Shown here piece by piece: positions 21,082-33,480 of a stretch of 64,000 nt of DNA. The stretch covers positions 438,183 to 502,182 of the forward strand of contig JXTB01000101.1 in NCBI GenBank assembly GCA_002914805.1, written 5' to 3'. The notes beneath the pieces were generated by a model. The model saw nothing but the letters and a program-made list of their open reading frames with translations. It had not been told where the DNA came from and searched no databases. The translations under genes and the position numbers were made by a program. Positions within the stretch are counted from its first letter, which is position 1, and each line of letters begins with the position of its first letter. Source of the DNA: Parasponia andersonii (taxonomy: Eukaryota > Streptophyta > Magnoliopsida > Rosales > Cannabaceae).

Positions 21082-21470
21082 CCAAATTAGTTTCCTATTA
21101 GTGAAATATTTTGTACGTAAGTAAATTATAGAAAACCATAAAAGTTTATTAGAAATCAGTTTGGTTTCTTTTAATAGAAGATTTTATACCTAAGTAAATC
21201 ACAACAAACTACAAAATATTTCTGGAAAATCATTATGGTTTTCTTTTTGCAGAATGACATGTAGCTAAATAAATCACATAAAACTACAAATGTTTCGTGG
21301 AAACTATCATAGTTTCCTTTTAGCAGAATACCATGTAACGAAGTAAATCACAGGAAACCACGAAAGTTTTTTATATACCATTATGGTTTTTTTTTCAAAT
21401 CACATGAAACAATGAAAATTTCTTAAAAACTATTGTGATATCCTTTTTGTAGAATGCCTTGTAGTAAGAA
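21082..21470. repeat. decayed tandem repeat, ~72-bp unit, about five copies
   Basis: Each unit has a version of 'AAGTAAATCACA(G/A)(A/G)AAAC' then 'TTATGGTTTTCTTTTTGCAG'. The units differ by many point changes and indels, so the array is old. Confidence 0.6.
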
Positions 21471-22999
21471 TTGGGTGAGGCATTGAACAAAGAAGCTGAA
21501 AAATATAATCAAGTTCTCAAATTAAATAATTATATTTTTGAAGTAAAATTAATAGAAATATATATTGATTCCTAGATTTTGGCAACTAGTTTTTAATAAC
21601 TAAATTGGTTTCTAGTGATTAATAATTGAATTAACCAAATATTTCTACTGTTTGTGATAGAAACTAATTTAGTTTTCAATTTCTATTAACTAAATAGTTA
21701 TGATATTTATAGTGGAAAGCAACATAGTTGTTGGTTTTAAGTAAACAATTTGGTTTCTAGTTTCCAAAAATCAATTAATTTATAGTTTCTAATAATAAAT
21801 TGGTAATTAATTTTAAAATTGATCAGCTACAAGAAGACTAGTGGCAAAAAAAAAACAAGAAAAAATGGAAATTATAAGACGTTATTTGGTCTTTCGTACA
21901 AAAAGTGAACTACTAACTAAAATAAGTCTAAAAAAAGCATTATAAAAATAAGAATTCGTTAGTAAGAATAAAAAATGAAAATCTAAAATGTTATTTGGTC
22001 TTTCTTAGTAAGAATTTGTTATTTTTCTAAAAAAAGTAGCATAAAAATAAATAAAAATTTGGGCATCGTATTTTTTGTATTATTTATCAACTAGGTGTCT
22101 TTTCCTAAATAATATCAATCAAACCTATAAGTGAAAAAATTGCGCAGATTAGTATGCGGCTTGGCTATTACTTGGAAGTGGATTTTTTTATTCTTTTTAT
22201 TTAAATTCTGTTTTTAATGTTTTCAACGCCAGTATTTGTATTTAGAAGTTACATCAACGGCTCATGTTTTATGTCAAAATTAATGTAACACTTCTAAACA
22301 AAAAATAATTACAATTACATCTGTGCGGGTAAAAAATGAGTGAAAGATTAGTAAAAATTTGATCACCTTAATTAGGTTATGATTTTAATTTACACAATTA
22401 ATAATTAAATGAAAATGTAGTCATCAAAGTTAAATTTTAGTCCAACTTTTTCGACTGAAATTAGAATCTTTAGAATTTTAAAGCATTATTTTAAAATATT
22501 CGGTAGTTTTAAAGCATTATTTGTTTGGTAATTTTTTTTTTCTTTATTTTAATTAAGGGTGCTACTAACGTTCACCATGAAGTTTTCTCTAAACTTTGAA
22601 TAGTTCTCAAGTCATTGTATATCACACACACACAAAAACAACAACAGCTTTTTCCTTACCCTTTTCGATAAATGACCATAGTCCATAAACAACACGCTAT
22701 TGTCCACTAAAACAAGAACAACTCCGAAAAGAGCATCCACGTTGTTTTTTCCTTATGTAAATCTAAAATCTGATGACAATTAACATCTAATGTACAAAGT
22801 TGTAGCATCCATTGATTGGAAATATAAACACATTTTATTCACCAAAATAAAGAAAAAAAAAAGCACAAGAAAATAAATAAATATATAAAAAAGGAAGAAG
22901 CTTTCACCAACAATTACCAAACAATTCTGCCGTCTTGAATAGGCTACCCAAAGGCCTCCCACCTAGTCCACCTACCCATCACCAAATTCAATTCAAGCA

Positions 23000-23016
23000 C
23001 TCTCTCTCTCTCTCTC
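23000..23016. repeat. (CT)n tract in the cytochrome b5 5' leader/promoter
   Basis: About eight CT units 170-190 bp upstream of the ATG. CT-rich tracts are common in plant core promoters and 5' UTRs. Confidence 0.8.
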
Positions 23017-23187
23017 ACCACCGCTTAATAGTTGTAACTCTCTCTAACTACTCGATTTGCAGGGTCTTCTGAGGTTAGCCCACAGAGCTAAGTGGATTTC
23101 CATCTGATTTGAGCCTACCCATCTTCTTATTTTCACTCCCCAGGCTTGTATTGCTTCAACACTAGGTAAATATAGCAAGAAAAGCAA

Positions 23188-26100
23188 ATGGGTGGTGATG
23201 GGAAGCTCTTCACTTTGGCTCAAGTTTCTGAGCACAACACACACCAGGACTGCTGGTTAATCATTAATGACAAGGTTTATCTTCTTCCCCATTTTTGAAT
23301 TCCCTGCTGTTTAGCTTTTGGGTAAATTTTCGTTTCTCTGTTTTTGTTCCTGATCCATGTAATATCATGTGATTGCACTTATGGGAGTGATATTATAAAA
23401 AGAAATAGAAAAAGGGTTCCCTTACTTGGAATCTCAGGTTTGGCGTTGCTTGTGGGATCTCTTCTTTCTTTCTTTCTTTTTCCTTTTTTTTTTTTTCCTC
23501 CTAAAAGAAATCAGTAGCTGTTGGCAGTTGCCAACATTGATGTTGTTTTGCATGTGGTAGCGGTGCTGATGAGTTACATGTTAAGTAGTATTTTTTTTCA
23601 TTTCATTGAGATGTACACACACATAACTGAACATTACATGTACATAACTATGTATATGTATAAATCTTGAGTGCTTTGTTTTCTAATGTTGGATGTTTGT
23701 CTCAAGTGAAATTTAAGGTCTTTGCATGTGATTTAACTCTCTTTCTTTTTTATTCTAGTTTGTTTTGGTAAATCTATGTCTTGTTACCTCATTAGCTACG
23801 CATGGCCTCTTTGGGCTTTTTTACCCATTTAAGATTTTTATTGGTACACAATAATGATCTTATCTCTGTTTTCATGATTTCCTACAATTTTGTATTTTAC
23901 ATGTTAGGATTCTAGTGTTCTATTGGATCTTCTGACATTGCTTATTGACAATATTTGGTTCATTAAATGGTTGAAGCCTTAATCTTTTAAGCTGTGTGTC
24001 TGTACATGGTCCGAGGTTAAATCTTTCTATAATCACTTATTCTGTTGAGGTACTTGAGAACAAAAGGAATTGCCCATTTTAATGGTGGTGTTTTCTGTTG
24101 ATGATCAAATCAAAATATTCTATTGGCTGTATATCAACATTTTGTCTATGAGGAATGTGGATGTAATTGCTAAGGTGCTCAAATCTCATATTACTTTCGA
24201 GATTGATTTTCAAATTTAGTATCTGGTTTTCTTCACATGATGTAAGCTGAACTGGATCATGTGGCCAAAGAATGGAGAAACCTGTTAGAATCCGAGGAAA
24301 AGAAAAACAAAAATTGCTAATTCGTGCAATGACCATGAGTTTCATGAAATATAAAACTGTCAAGTACAAGGGCAGGCCCTTGTTTTTTTTCGCTCATGAG
24401 TGTCTGTAGTACATTTCTTTGGAAAGTAGAAGGCAATATATAGAGTATGGTCTTGTATATGTAGTGAGAAGCCTCTTCAACAGCTCAAGGTATAGCATAG
24501 CATCCCAGTTGAAATCTTAGATTCAAATATCATTCCAATTGACTGCAAATGAGTTGAATTTCAACTTTGTGTTTAGTCTTCAATTTTTAAGCATCATGTG
24601 GTTCAAGCGTCTGTAATGTATCGATATCCGTTCATGACCTGGATTGGATATCTCACCATGGTTGAGATTTATGTATCAGTAAGATATATCCGACCAAGAA
24701 CTTCTCATTAGACATCGAGGAATATAATTTGTTTTCATTTTTTTTTTTGCCCTGGAAAAGTGAATAGACTGGGATGGTTGAGGTTGGCTACATGTCAAGT
24801 AACTTAATTTCAGCTGCAATTTATCGATTCCTATTGATTGGGAAAAAGGTTAGGCTAATATTGTCATATGGTTAGAGTTTGTGGTTGCATTGCTTCTGAA
24901 CAATTTGTCTTCGGAACTTAGGATGAATGCAAGTGTAGGAGGGCTTGTCTTGCTTTTAGTTTGCATTTTGTGGAACTTAGATCGAATCGATGAAGAAATG
25001 CATTTATAAGGGTAAAATAAAAGACGTGTAGGCACCATTATTAAGATTAATTGCAATAAAACTAAAAAGAGCTTTGATCAATTTAATATTCAGTCATGTG
25101 CACAATTGACTACTTGTGATCTCCTGTTGAAGTTTTCTTCTTTTGCTACTAAAGCTGTTGTTTACAACTTATCAATTTATAGCAAATGCAGAAATTCAAT
25201 CTGCCCTCCATTTTTCCTCGTCTATCGGAAAACAGGTTTTGTCCTTGAACGAGTGGGGGAAAAAGGTGCAAGAGCACCACAAAAGTGAGAAGGAAATAAA
25301 CTGCACAAAACTCAGGACAGTAAAATGAAACCAATACTAGCACACACAAATTTAACGATTTTTGTTAAATAATAAATAACAAAATGAAGAGACTATAAAA
25401 TATAAAAGCACGCGCTCCTGCTGAGATCTTAAATAGAAAGAGGTTGGCTATCAGAATATCTGTTTCGTAGATTTATATTAAATTTGAAGGGTATAATTGT
25501 ACGTTGAAGGACGTGGCTCTAAGCCTTATCATAAGAGTAATAAATTATGTTTTCATATAATTTGTCCTCAACCGTAATGCTTCTGCACGAGTTTTATAGT
25601 TTATCTTCAGGTGAGTTTTTGAAAACATTGACTTGGAATTTGGTTCTGAAACTCGAAGCTGTAAGTATTTGCTGTTCTCCTAAGGAAGAAATCAGTTACT
25701 AGTTGTTCAAGTTGCTTCGGCTAACCTTTGTTGGAACAGGTGTATGATGTAACCAAGTTCATGGAGGACCACCCTGGTGGTGATGAGGTTTTGTTGTCGG
25801 CAACAGGTATGGAGTTGGCCAAATTTTTTTAGTACATGTATTTTAGCTTTATTAACCTTGCGAATAACTAGCATAAATATGAAGGAAAGTTGCATATTAT
25901 ACCAGTTTAAATAAAAATGATATAAGCTAATTAAACAAATGTAGCGTAAGACAAATAGACGGATTGGCTTCAGGAGATTAATTCCTAATCTATCTTACAA
26001 TACTGGAGGAAATGTCACAACAAAATCGTACTCATAAGTTGTCGATCAAAAGTTTCCTATGCCAAACATAATATAGTGTTATTTGGAGTTGGATTCTGTT

Positions 26101-26404
26101 TTTCAGTACCGGGTATAACTTGAGAACAAGGTTGTCATTTTTTGTTTTCTTAGGGAAGGATGCAACTGATGATTTTGAGGATGTGGGTCATAGCGATAGT
26201 GCCAGAGACATGATGAAAGATTACTACATAGGAGAGATAGATACCTCGACCATCCCGAAGAAGGCCACTTATACACCTCCGAAGCAGCCTCACTACAATC
26301 AAGATAAGACATCCCAGTTTATAATCAAACTTCTGCAGTTCTTAGTTCCCCTTGCAATCCTGGGTATAGCTGTTGGTATCCGCTTTTACACCAAATCATC
26401 CTAA
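23188..26404 (+). CDS. CB5-E: cytochrome b5, ER tail-anchored (three exons)
   Basis: Exons 23188-23274, 25740-25806 and 26154-26404; introns 23275-25739 and 25807-26153, both GT-AG. The product is 134 aa, typical for plant b5. Residues 1-80 form the haem fold. Axial haem ligands are His40 in DHPGGDE and His64 in VGHSDSA; WLIINDK and KDATDDFED are family signatures. A Pro-rich linker (about 86-100) leads to one C-terminal membrane segment (about 108-127) and a short Lys-Ser-Ser tail, so it should insert post-translationally into the ER facing the cytosol. It passes electrons from NADH-b5 or P450 reductase to fatty-acid desaturases, hydroxylases and some P450s. The linker and tail (YNQDKT, FIIKLLQFLVP) are closest to Arabidopsis CB5-E as I recall it. 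The start is the first ATG after the CT-rich leader. Confidence 0.96.
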
Positions 26405-26680
26405 GGCTCTGTTTCTATTAGTGTCTGGTCATGGACCGTTACCTGTCTAGTTATGCTGGCTATTTAGACTGCTTCATTATCTGTATTTTTTGTTTGCTTC
26501 AAGTTGGGATCGGACCTAAATTAAGTGGGAAAGTTAGTGTGTTTTTTTTCCTTTCTTCCCCTGTAGAATTATGATTGTATGACAATTCATACATAGTCAT
26601 TAAGAGGAGTATAAAATGGGGATTATTCTGTACTTTATTTATTTATAGTATCTACTTTTAATAGACACCATTTCTCCAAA
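26405..26680 (+). other. likely 3' UTR of the cytochrome b5 gene
   Basis: U-rich sequence after the stop, with several possible far-upstream polyadenylation signals. The exact end is not determined. Confidence 0.4.
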
Positions 26681-29600
26681 AAGGACTTTACGCTTGCTTG
26701 AGTTTGAAACAGGATGGTGAATGCTACTAGAGATACTATGCGTTGGCACCTTTAGATAAGAAACGTAGATCAATTTGATACCTTTCTCAACACATTTGGA
26801 TAAAGAGCAATGGTGGGTGTTTTTAACTTTTATTTTGAGAAGGGCAATGGTGAATGTTTAACTTTCACCAAAATCTCATTCAATCATATAATTTAAATAA
26901 AAGAAGATTAGATGTGATTTAAAATCATGTCATTATTTGGTGTAGGTCTTTTTGTGAAAAATTAAAGAGTTTCTCGTGGTTTGTATCGCTGTTTGACATT
27001 TGACAACTTTCTAAAGGAATAATTTCCTTGTGTTGTTACTTTTTATCTTTTCCGTAAGTAGTGTTGGACATGGGTTCTGACACGTGTCATTCCCATCATC
27101 CTGTGGACTAGAGGTATTAATCTTAAGGACATAATTTGTTGCCAAAATCGGCCTCTTTTTAAATTTTTAACATCTTTATAATAGGTTCGTAAGTTGGTGT
27201 AAGAGGTAAATCTATAAATTTACTGATAATAAAATTTTGAAGGGAGGGTTCAAGATTCAGCCACTTGTAAGACCTGTAATTTTTTATTCTGACTTGCGTG
27301 TCTACAGCTCAAATCTGGCCCCTTGGTTAAGTTCATTTTACAAACAGCACATGTCTATCTGACAGCAAATACATTGGATGGACCCAAATACCCAATGCAA
27401 TGCAGCTATGAAATGTACCTATGCATGTATATATATCTAGATATGTTTACACATAGTCACATACGTTATTGACAGAGAATCACCTTGTATCGTGAACCGT
27501 TAGATTTTCATCAGATTTTGTTAGTTGTTATGATCTGATTATACTATATGATCCAATATTACATGGCATGATATGAGATTCAGAATTGCGCACTACTGAT
27601 AAGTGTTCTAACGAGTTCTTCTTATAAAAATAAGATTGAAAGTGAATCTCCAACGCTTTACAAGTTGTTCTTCTTATAAAAAAATAAGATTGAAAGTGAA
27701 TCTTAAGATTGAAAGTGAATCTCCAACGCTTTACAAGTTGTTCTTCTTATAAAAATAAGATTGAAAGTGATTCTCCAACGCTTTACAAGTTTCTATCCCT
27801 TAAAAATTTCCTAAGAGATGTCATCATCAATACAAATATGAGTAACTTAGTTACAACACGTTACAAGTTTCTATCCCTTCCGGAAAGATGTCATCATCAT
27901 CAATACAAATATGAGTAACTTAGTTAGGACCACCACCTCCTACGTATCCACACCCTTTAGTCCTAATAGAGTCATGAGTTTTGAAGATGGCAGGCCCCGT
28001 GAAAGATACTCTGGATTCTGAAAAATGCTTAAAACGAAAAATAAAACCCAAGAGAGACAGACAGCTACCTTTCTAAACTATATGAAATGTTTCTATAGTT
28101 TTTAACAGTCTATGCACTCCTGTCCAAAACGGTGCGTTTCCCGACAACCGTCTCAGATTTTGATAAGCCTCCAAAATCATCTACAGAATGGGTCAACCAG
28201 TCTGCCTTCCATTTCTGCTCACCACTACACTATCCCACCATCACCGCTTTTAAAGAAAATTCAAGAGCAATTGTGGCTAAGGCTAGTACTTATCTTTTCT
28301 GTGAAAAGACCCTTTTGGCCTAACTTGGATGAATTTAGGGGTACTATGTAGTATATACATATCTAGAAGAATAAAACTTGTTACCATATCTCTTTGAAAT
28401 TGGTCTAGTCTTCTCCAATTGCATATTATGAAGTTTGCTCATAATGAGTAAAGAAAAAATAGCGGTATTAACTAGTATTGATTGCCAAGTGTAGTTGAAT
28501 CAAATGCATGGGATGAAATGAAGTTATCCAAAGTCTATAAGACGTATAGAATCATCTGAACCTGTCTGTTCCACTCTGGTGACTCACAATCACAACTCTG
28601 AAAAATAATGGTGGGCTAGTTTTCTTAATGTATGAAAAGACATATTCGCCCCTGGTTGTATAAATTTAAGGGCCACCACCACGTACCTCAAAATACTACT
28701 CAGAAGGGCAAAGATTTTGTAGTTGATAGGCAATGCCATAATTCTACAAGTGGGAGAAAATTTTTGTTTTTTGGGGTCTTCCACTGATGGGTAAATAATC
28801 AATGTTCAATTTGAAAACTTAGAAGATAATCTGTCTAATAAAGATTTGATTCAAAGCTGTTAAAGTTCATTGGAAATTGAAGATTCCTCGGTTTTCAATA
28901 TTGTAGCCAACATCAACTTCCACTATAACCACCAATTTACCCTATTTCCCAATAATTAAAAACAAAAAAATTCTTTGCTGTATCACCGTTCACCACAGCC
29001 ATATGCTGTAATTTTCTATTTATTTTTTATTTTTTATGAATAGAGAGCCATATACTGTTGCCGTGTGAAGCAGATAGCCCATGATTACTTAAGATGGGAA
29101 TCTTTAATATTACTGTTTATGGAATTATAACAGTATTCACATTTGCAGACTTCCCATTTTGCTGTCTCAATTTGACAGTTGGCCTTTGTTTTCTAATTCA
29201 CAACGGCAATCTCCACATGAAAACAGTACCATGATCAATGATTCAATTCTCTTCCCATGTTAATATCTAGGAGAATTTAAAAAAGAAATTGAACAAAAGT
29301 ACTTTTACTGTATGTAAATGTTTATGAATTGTCCATTTTCATTAGAATTAAGACAATGTATGTAGTGGAAGTGAGGTGTATTATAACATCCAAATTCTCT
29401 AGACTCTAGAAAGAGAAGGACTTCCCTTATTTTATCAATTGATAATTTGAGCGCTTAAAAGTCTTTACCCCTTAATTTACATACTCAATTAAGACAACCA
29501 CCTTAACTAGTTCACTAAAGTTTATAATGTGGTTATGGTGGTATATCTTTCTGGATCATAACATATTTCTCTCCATTTGAGAATTTGATAATATTAAACT

Positions 29601-30000
29601 CATTGCTCATAATTGGCCAGACTTCAATATGACTCATAGTCATCAAATAGTACAAATTTGCAGCCATTCACACATTGTTAGGTATCATAAAAATAAGTGG
29701 GGCAAGATTCTTCCAAACATCACCAAAAACAAACTACCCCACCATTATAAGCAAAACCCACCAACCAATTCTCAAATGCCTAATAAAAAAACCACTCGGT
29801 TCTCAATAATATTGCTGCATATCAATGTGGGGTACAGAGTCATAAAAGGTTGTTGAAAGATTCATTGTCCCCCACTAGAGTCAAAAATGCCAAAATTTAA
29901 CTGGCAAGAACATAGAAGATGATAGATGAAAGGACATAAACGTTAAGAGGGGGAAATGGGCAAGTTTATTCCAAGAGTTTTTCTAAAGTTCCATCAGTAC
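26681..30000. other. intergenic DNA between cytochrome b5 and KRP
   Basis: No coding frame with recognisable similarity. Contains the repeat cluster at 27617-27930. The two genes are convergent. Confidence 0.55.
27617..27930. repeat. interlocked direct repeats (~60 and ~75 bp)
   Basis: Three copies of a unit with 'TTCTTCTTATAAAAATAAG' and 'CTCCAACGCTTTACAAGTT' (about 27617-27795) run into two copies of a second unit: 'TTACAAGTTTCTATCCCTT', then 'ATACAAATATGAGTAACTTA' (about 27785-27925). The second unit starts with the end of the first, so the arrays grew in steps. Confidence 0.75.
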
Positions 30001-30094
30001 AAGTATGGACAAAGAAGGGGAAGAAAATACAGTACAAAGAGAAGCAAAATCTAGTAATTTCTGTACCACATAGACTAGTGAACTACCTTGACTG

Positions 30095-30116
30095 AACCCT
30101 AAACCTAACCCTAAAA
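30095..30116. repeat. short telomere-like (CCCTAAA-type) motif
   Basis: AACCCTAAACCTAACCCTAA: two full and one imperfect plant telomere-type units, just downstream of the KRP stop (likely 3' UTR). Telo-box motifs usually lie in promoters, so this is probably incidental. Confidence 0.6.
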
Positions 30117-30409
30117 CTTCATACCCTCTTCTCCTTCCCCTCTAAAGATGATCTGTTAGACAAAGGACTTGTGATTTGTATTTGTTGTGTACTTCATAAC
30201 CTCTGTTATGTTACAGACCATTAGTCTAGTCTACACATCTTTGATACTCCTACTTCTTTACAAGTAAAAAGAGGCTGATGGAAAATGGAAATAAAACCAT
30301 CCACCTTTACAACTAAGAAACTAATTCCTGCTAGTCTAAAACTCCGTAAGACCATGGTCAAACCAAGAATATGCAGGAAAGGAAGCCCAGATGGAACATT
30401 TAATGTCTT

Positions 30410-33275
30410 CTAGGAATCCACTTTCTCCCATGCGTAACGTCCGGGGAGTGGTTTATCGTTCACGGGATCGAAGTTGTACCTGCAGATAATCGAAAACTCC
30501 AAGTATCATATCAAACGAACCTTTTAGTAGAAAGAACAAAAGCTTTCAAAACTTGGGAATCATTATTTTAAAAAAAAAAAAAAGAAAAACAATATGTCCA
30601 ATACTTGTCAATGAATTGTTTTTGCTGCTCCACTTCGGCACCAGCAAAGAACTCATCCATTTCATGTGCTGTTGGTATGTGTCTTTGAGAAGAGTTCTGT
30701 ATTCTCCGGTTAGTTTCGGCTGAGTTAGTAGCCCTCGTAGTAGAACCAGGAGTTCTGATGGTATCTGGATCCCTTATCAGACTGCAAGGTGTGGATTCCC
30801 TAGTGCTTCTGTCACAAAGAAGATTAATGTGTCTGAGATGTGAATCGTGTGACGAATTACCAGCACCGTGGTGAGAGTGCAAGCAAGTTAACAGAAGAAC
30901 AAAAGAAAACAAAACAAGGTAGAGTTTTAATGAAAAAAGACTACAGCTAAGTTTGTCCAAACAATATCAAAAATAAAGTAACATTTACAAAAAACAACGG
31001 CGTCTCCTTCAAAAACCCGTAAAGACATCTACTGTTACTTTTGATCTCTGTTACCTAACCCAAGAGCTTATCATGCAAATCGCAGGGTAGCAAGTATGTA
31101 TGATCCTAATTCTAAAAGGTAAAAGGACCCACCAATCATGCATAAAATAACAACTACAGCACGCAATATGCATTAATGCCGCTATTACTGGTACAGCTAC
31201 AGTTGCAGCGAAAAAAAAAAAAACAAACACTGTTTTTTTTTCCACAATTTATTATTCAATTGCCCCGTTTCCCTATAAACAGTGGGGAGGAAGTATATTA
31301 AAAATCACACTCAAGGCATTACTTTTTTCAGCCCCAAAAAGTTATCGTTCAATTCTTACTTCCTGTATTTACCAAAAGTACCACACCTGACAAATTCTTT
31401 CAATCTTTATTTTTTCCCATGTCCATTGATCTGTTGTGTCCTCCTCTGAAATCACACTCGAGAAACATTAAACTTTCTCTGACAATAATCTGTTACTAGA
31501 CCAAGTCTTTCAGCAATTATAAGAGAATGTAATTTTACAAAACTTCTCAAAACTCTTTCCCTACCAGCATTTTTGAACTGCTTTACACAATATAGAGAGC
31601 TCTTACTTTCAACTAGACTGTTATGGTCATTTCAAGCCAAAATCTCACAATAACATCAGTTTTGGAAGAATCACCAAAGTAAAGGAAAATACACTGACAA
31701 ATAGTCTAATAACCAACCAAGAAAAAAACAACTAAGAGAGAACAATTTCCGGTCCAGCTACCCAAAACTGTGAGTAAAAGTATGTAGATATAAACATATA
31801 TGTAAAAGGCACACTTTTAGAGAGAAAAAAGCCTCGTTGCAGTACATAACAATAAAAACCTGATAAAACATTAAAGTCAGCATCAGTTCGGGGGAAAAAA
31901 AAATGAAAGCTTTAATTTCAAGTGAGGGAGTAAGTTACTGAAAAATTTACGGATACTGCAAGTCTCAGACAGATCAAATCTTTTAAAGGGAAATCCCAAG
32001 AGCAAAATCAGTAGGGTCTATTAGTACATTGAATTTGGCTAAGCCAAATGATTCTGTCTCTTTAGAGCCCCAAATCGTTTTATAATTTTTGTTTAATATA
32101 AGAAGGGGAAAAAAACAATATCTCAATATATATATATATATATATATGTGTGTATGTATGTATAGACAAGAACGCTGAAGAAGTTAACAATAAGTCAAAG
32201 GGGCCCCTTAAAAAAAAGTAGAGGAATTCTTTCAGAAATTACTTTCCGTAGCCAGGAAAATCTTGAGAAATAAAATTGAAGAAAAAGAATTTTATTTTGC
32301 ACATTTGATCTATTGCTCTGCTGTTCCCTAAGATGAAAATAATGCAATCTCAATTAATCTTTAATCGAGTAAAAGTTAGGCAAATAAGCAAAACAAAAGC
32401 CCCCAAAAAAAGCATGATATAAAATTATTGTCTAAAGAGACATCAAAAACCCTCAAAAAAAAAAGGACTCAACAACTAAAACAATGGATATAAAATCCCC
32501 ACTTCTCATAAGAGATCATTTACCATAAATTTTGGCCATTACTATCCCTAATTTTAAATTGTGTGAAAATGCCCTAATTTTGAATTGAGTGAAAATTTTG
32601 AACAAGAAAACCCCAAAATTTCCAATCCCGTTGCATTTTACTTCATTTTCTCAGCCGCCAAACACGTATAAGATAAGTTAATAAAGTTAACAGGAAAGAG
32701 GAAAAAAAAAATGGAACCAAAAGAAGATGATTTAGACATAGAAGAGAGAAACGAAGAAAAACCCACCTCTCTCGACCCTCTAACTCCAATACATTCTCTC
32801 CAAACGAAGCTTCTTCAATACCCAAATCGCCATTGTTGATTCCTTGAACCTGTTCGTCGTGACCCATCGATTCCTTGGCCTCCTCAGCCTTCCGGCCGCC
32901 GCTCTCCTCGTTCACGCGCTCAAGCGAGAAAGACCCACGAGACCCAGTGGGCACGGGACCCACCCTGAGCCTCGAGCTCGCCCTAGGATTCGAATTAGCA
33001 GCCTTAGGGTTTTGCACGCAACCCAATTTGGGGGCCTGCTTCTGCTTCTTGCCATCTTGACTCGGCGACCCAATTGGCGGCTTCTCTAGCCGCCGGTTCC
33101 GGAGCTGAAGGTAGGAGCCGCCGGAACTCGCCTCCGGCGACGGCGACGTTGAAGACTTCTGGAGCCTCTTCAAGGCCAAAGTCTTGGCTCGGGTCCGAAC
33201 CCCGAGTGAGGCCTGGGAGACCTCCATGACTGCCACTTCGCCTGCTGCCTTGGCCTTCCTCATGTACTTGCCCAT
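30410..33275 (-). CDS. KRP: CDK inhibitor, KRP/ICK family (three exons)
   Basis: Exons on -: 33275-32767, 30808-30605 and 30479-30410; introns 32766-30809 (1958 nt) and 30604-30480 (125 nt), GT-AG, both phase 2. The product is 260 aa. N-terminus MGKYMRKAK...[25 protein letters not shown]; then the KRP motif [13 protein letters not shown]; an acidic middle; exon 2 starts with [12 protein letters not shown]; the C-terminal CDK/cyclin-binding region is [18 protein letters not shown] plus [16 protein letters not shown] across exons 2-3. KRPs bind CDKA-cyclin D complexes in the nucleus and restrain G1/S entry and endoreduplication. The layout resembles KRP3/KRP4; the paralogue is not resolved. The first in-frame ATG is 33275; two upstream codons are GTG CAG. 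The leader is CT-rich on the sense strand. Confidence 0.95.
32126..32162. repeat. (TA)n/(TG)n microsatellite in KRP intron 1
   Basis: Compound simple repeat about 640 bp inside the intron. Confidence 0.85.
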
Positions 33276-33480
33276 CTGCACCGTTAATCTCTCATTGAGG
33301 AGAGAGAGAGAGAGAAGAGAGAGAAAGGAAATGTGGGGAAGGAGAAGGTGGGGTATTTGTACTAGTGCGCTCCTTTGCCTTGCCTTGCCTGCTAGATGAA
33401 GGGAAAAATGAAACGAAAAGATAGGGTTGGGGTTTCAGGGCCACTGTGTACTTTCTCTCTCTCTCTCTCTCTCCCCTTAC
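33276..33480 (-). promoter_or_regulatory. 5' leader and proximal promoter of the KRP gene
   Basis: Read on -, this stretch contains (GA)n at about 33473-33453 and a CT-rich run at about 33325-33299. No TATA box was identified with confidence. Confidence 0.4.

Larger units (their letters stand above)
20192..22979. other. AT-rich intergenic DNA upstream of the cytochrome b5 gene
   Basis: No gene seen. It holds an (AAT)n microsatellite (about 20458-20487), a 31-bp tandem duplication at the left end of a foldback MITE (about 20547-20608), the MITE itself, and a decayed ~72-bp minisatellite. Confidence 0.6.

Noticed and set aside
27617..27930. CRISPR-like regular repeats
   Set aside because: Plant nuclear context, units adjacent without unique spacers, and units degenerate.
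28112..28351. 79-codon frame near 28.1 kb
   Set aside because: Two overlapping frames of similar length with no motif; no evidence for a gene.
33276..33281. Upstream start (MQ-MGKYM) for the KRP protein
   Set aside because: The codon at 33281 is GTG, not ATG; the first in-frame ATG is 33275, matching the family N-terminus.
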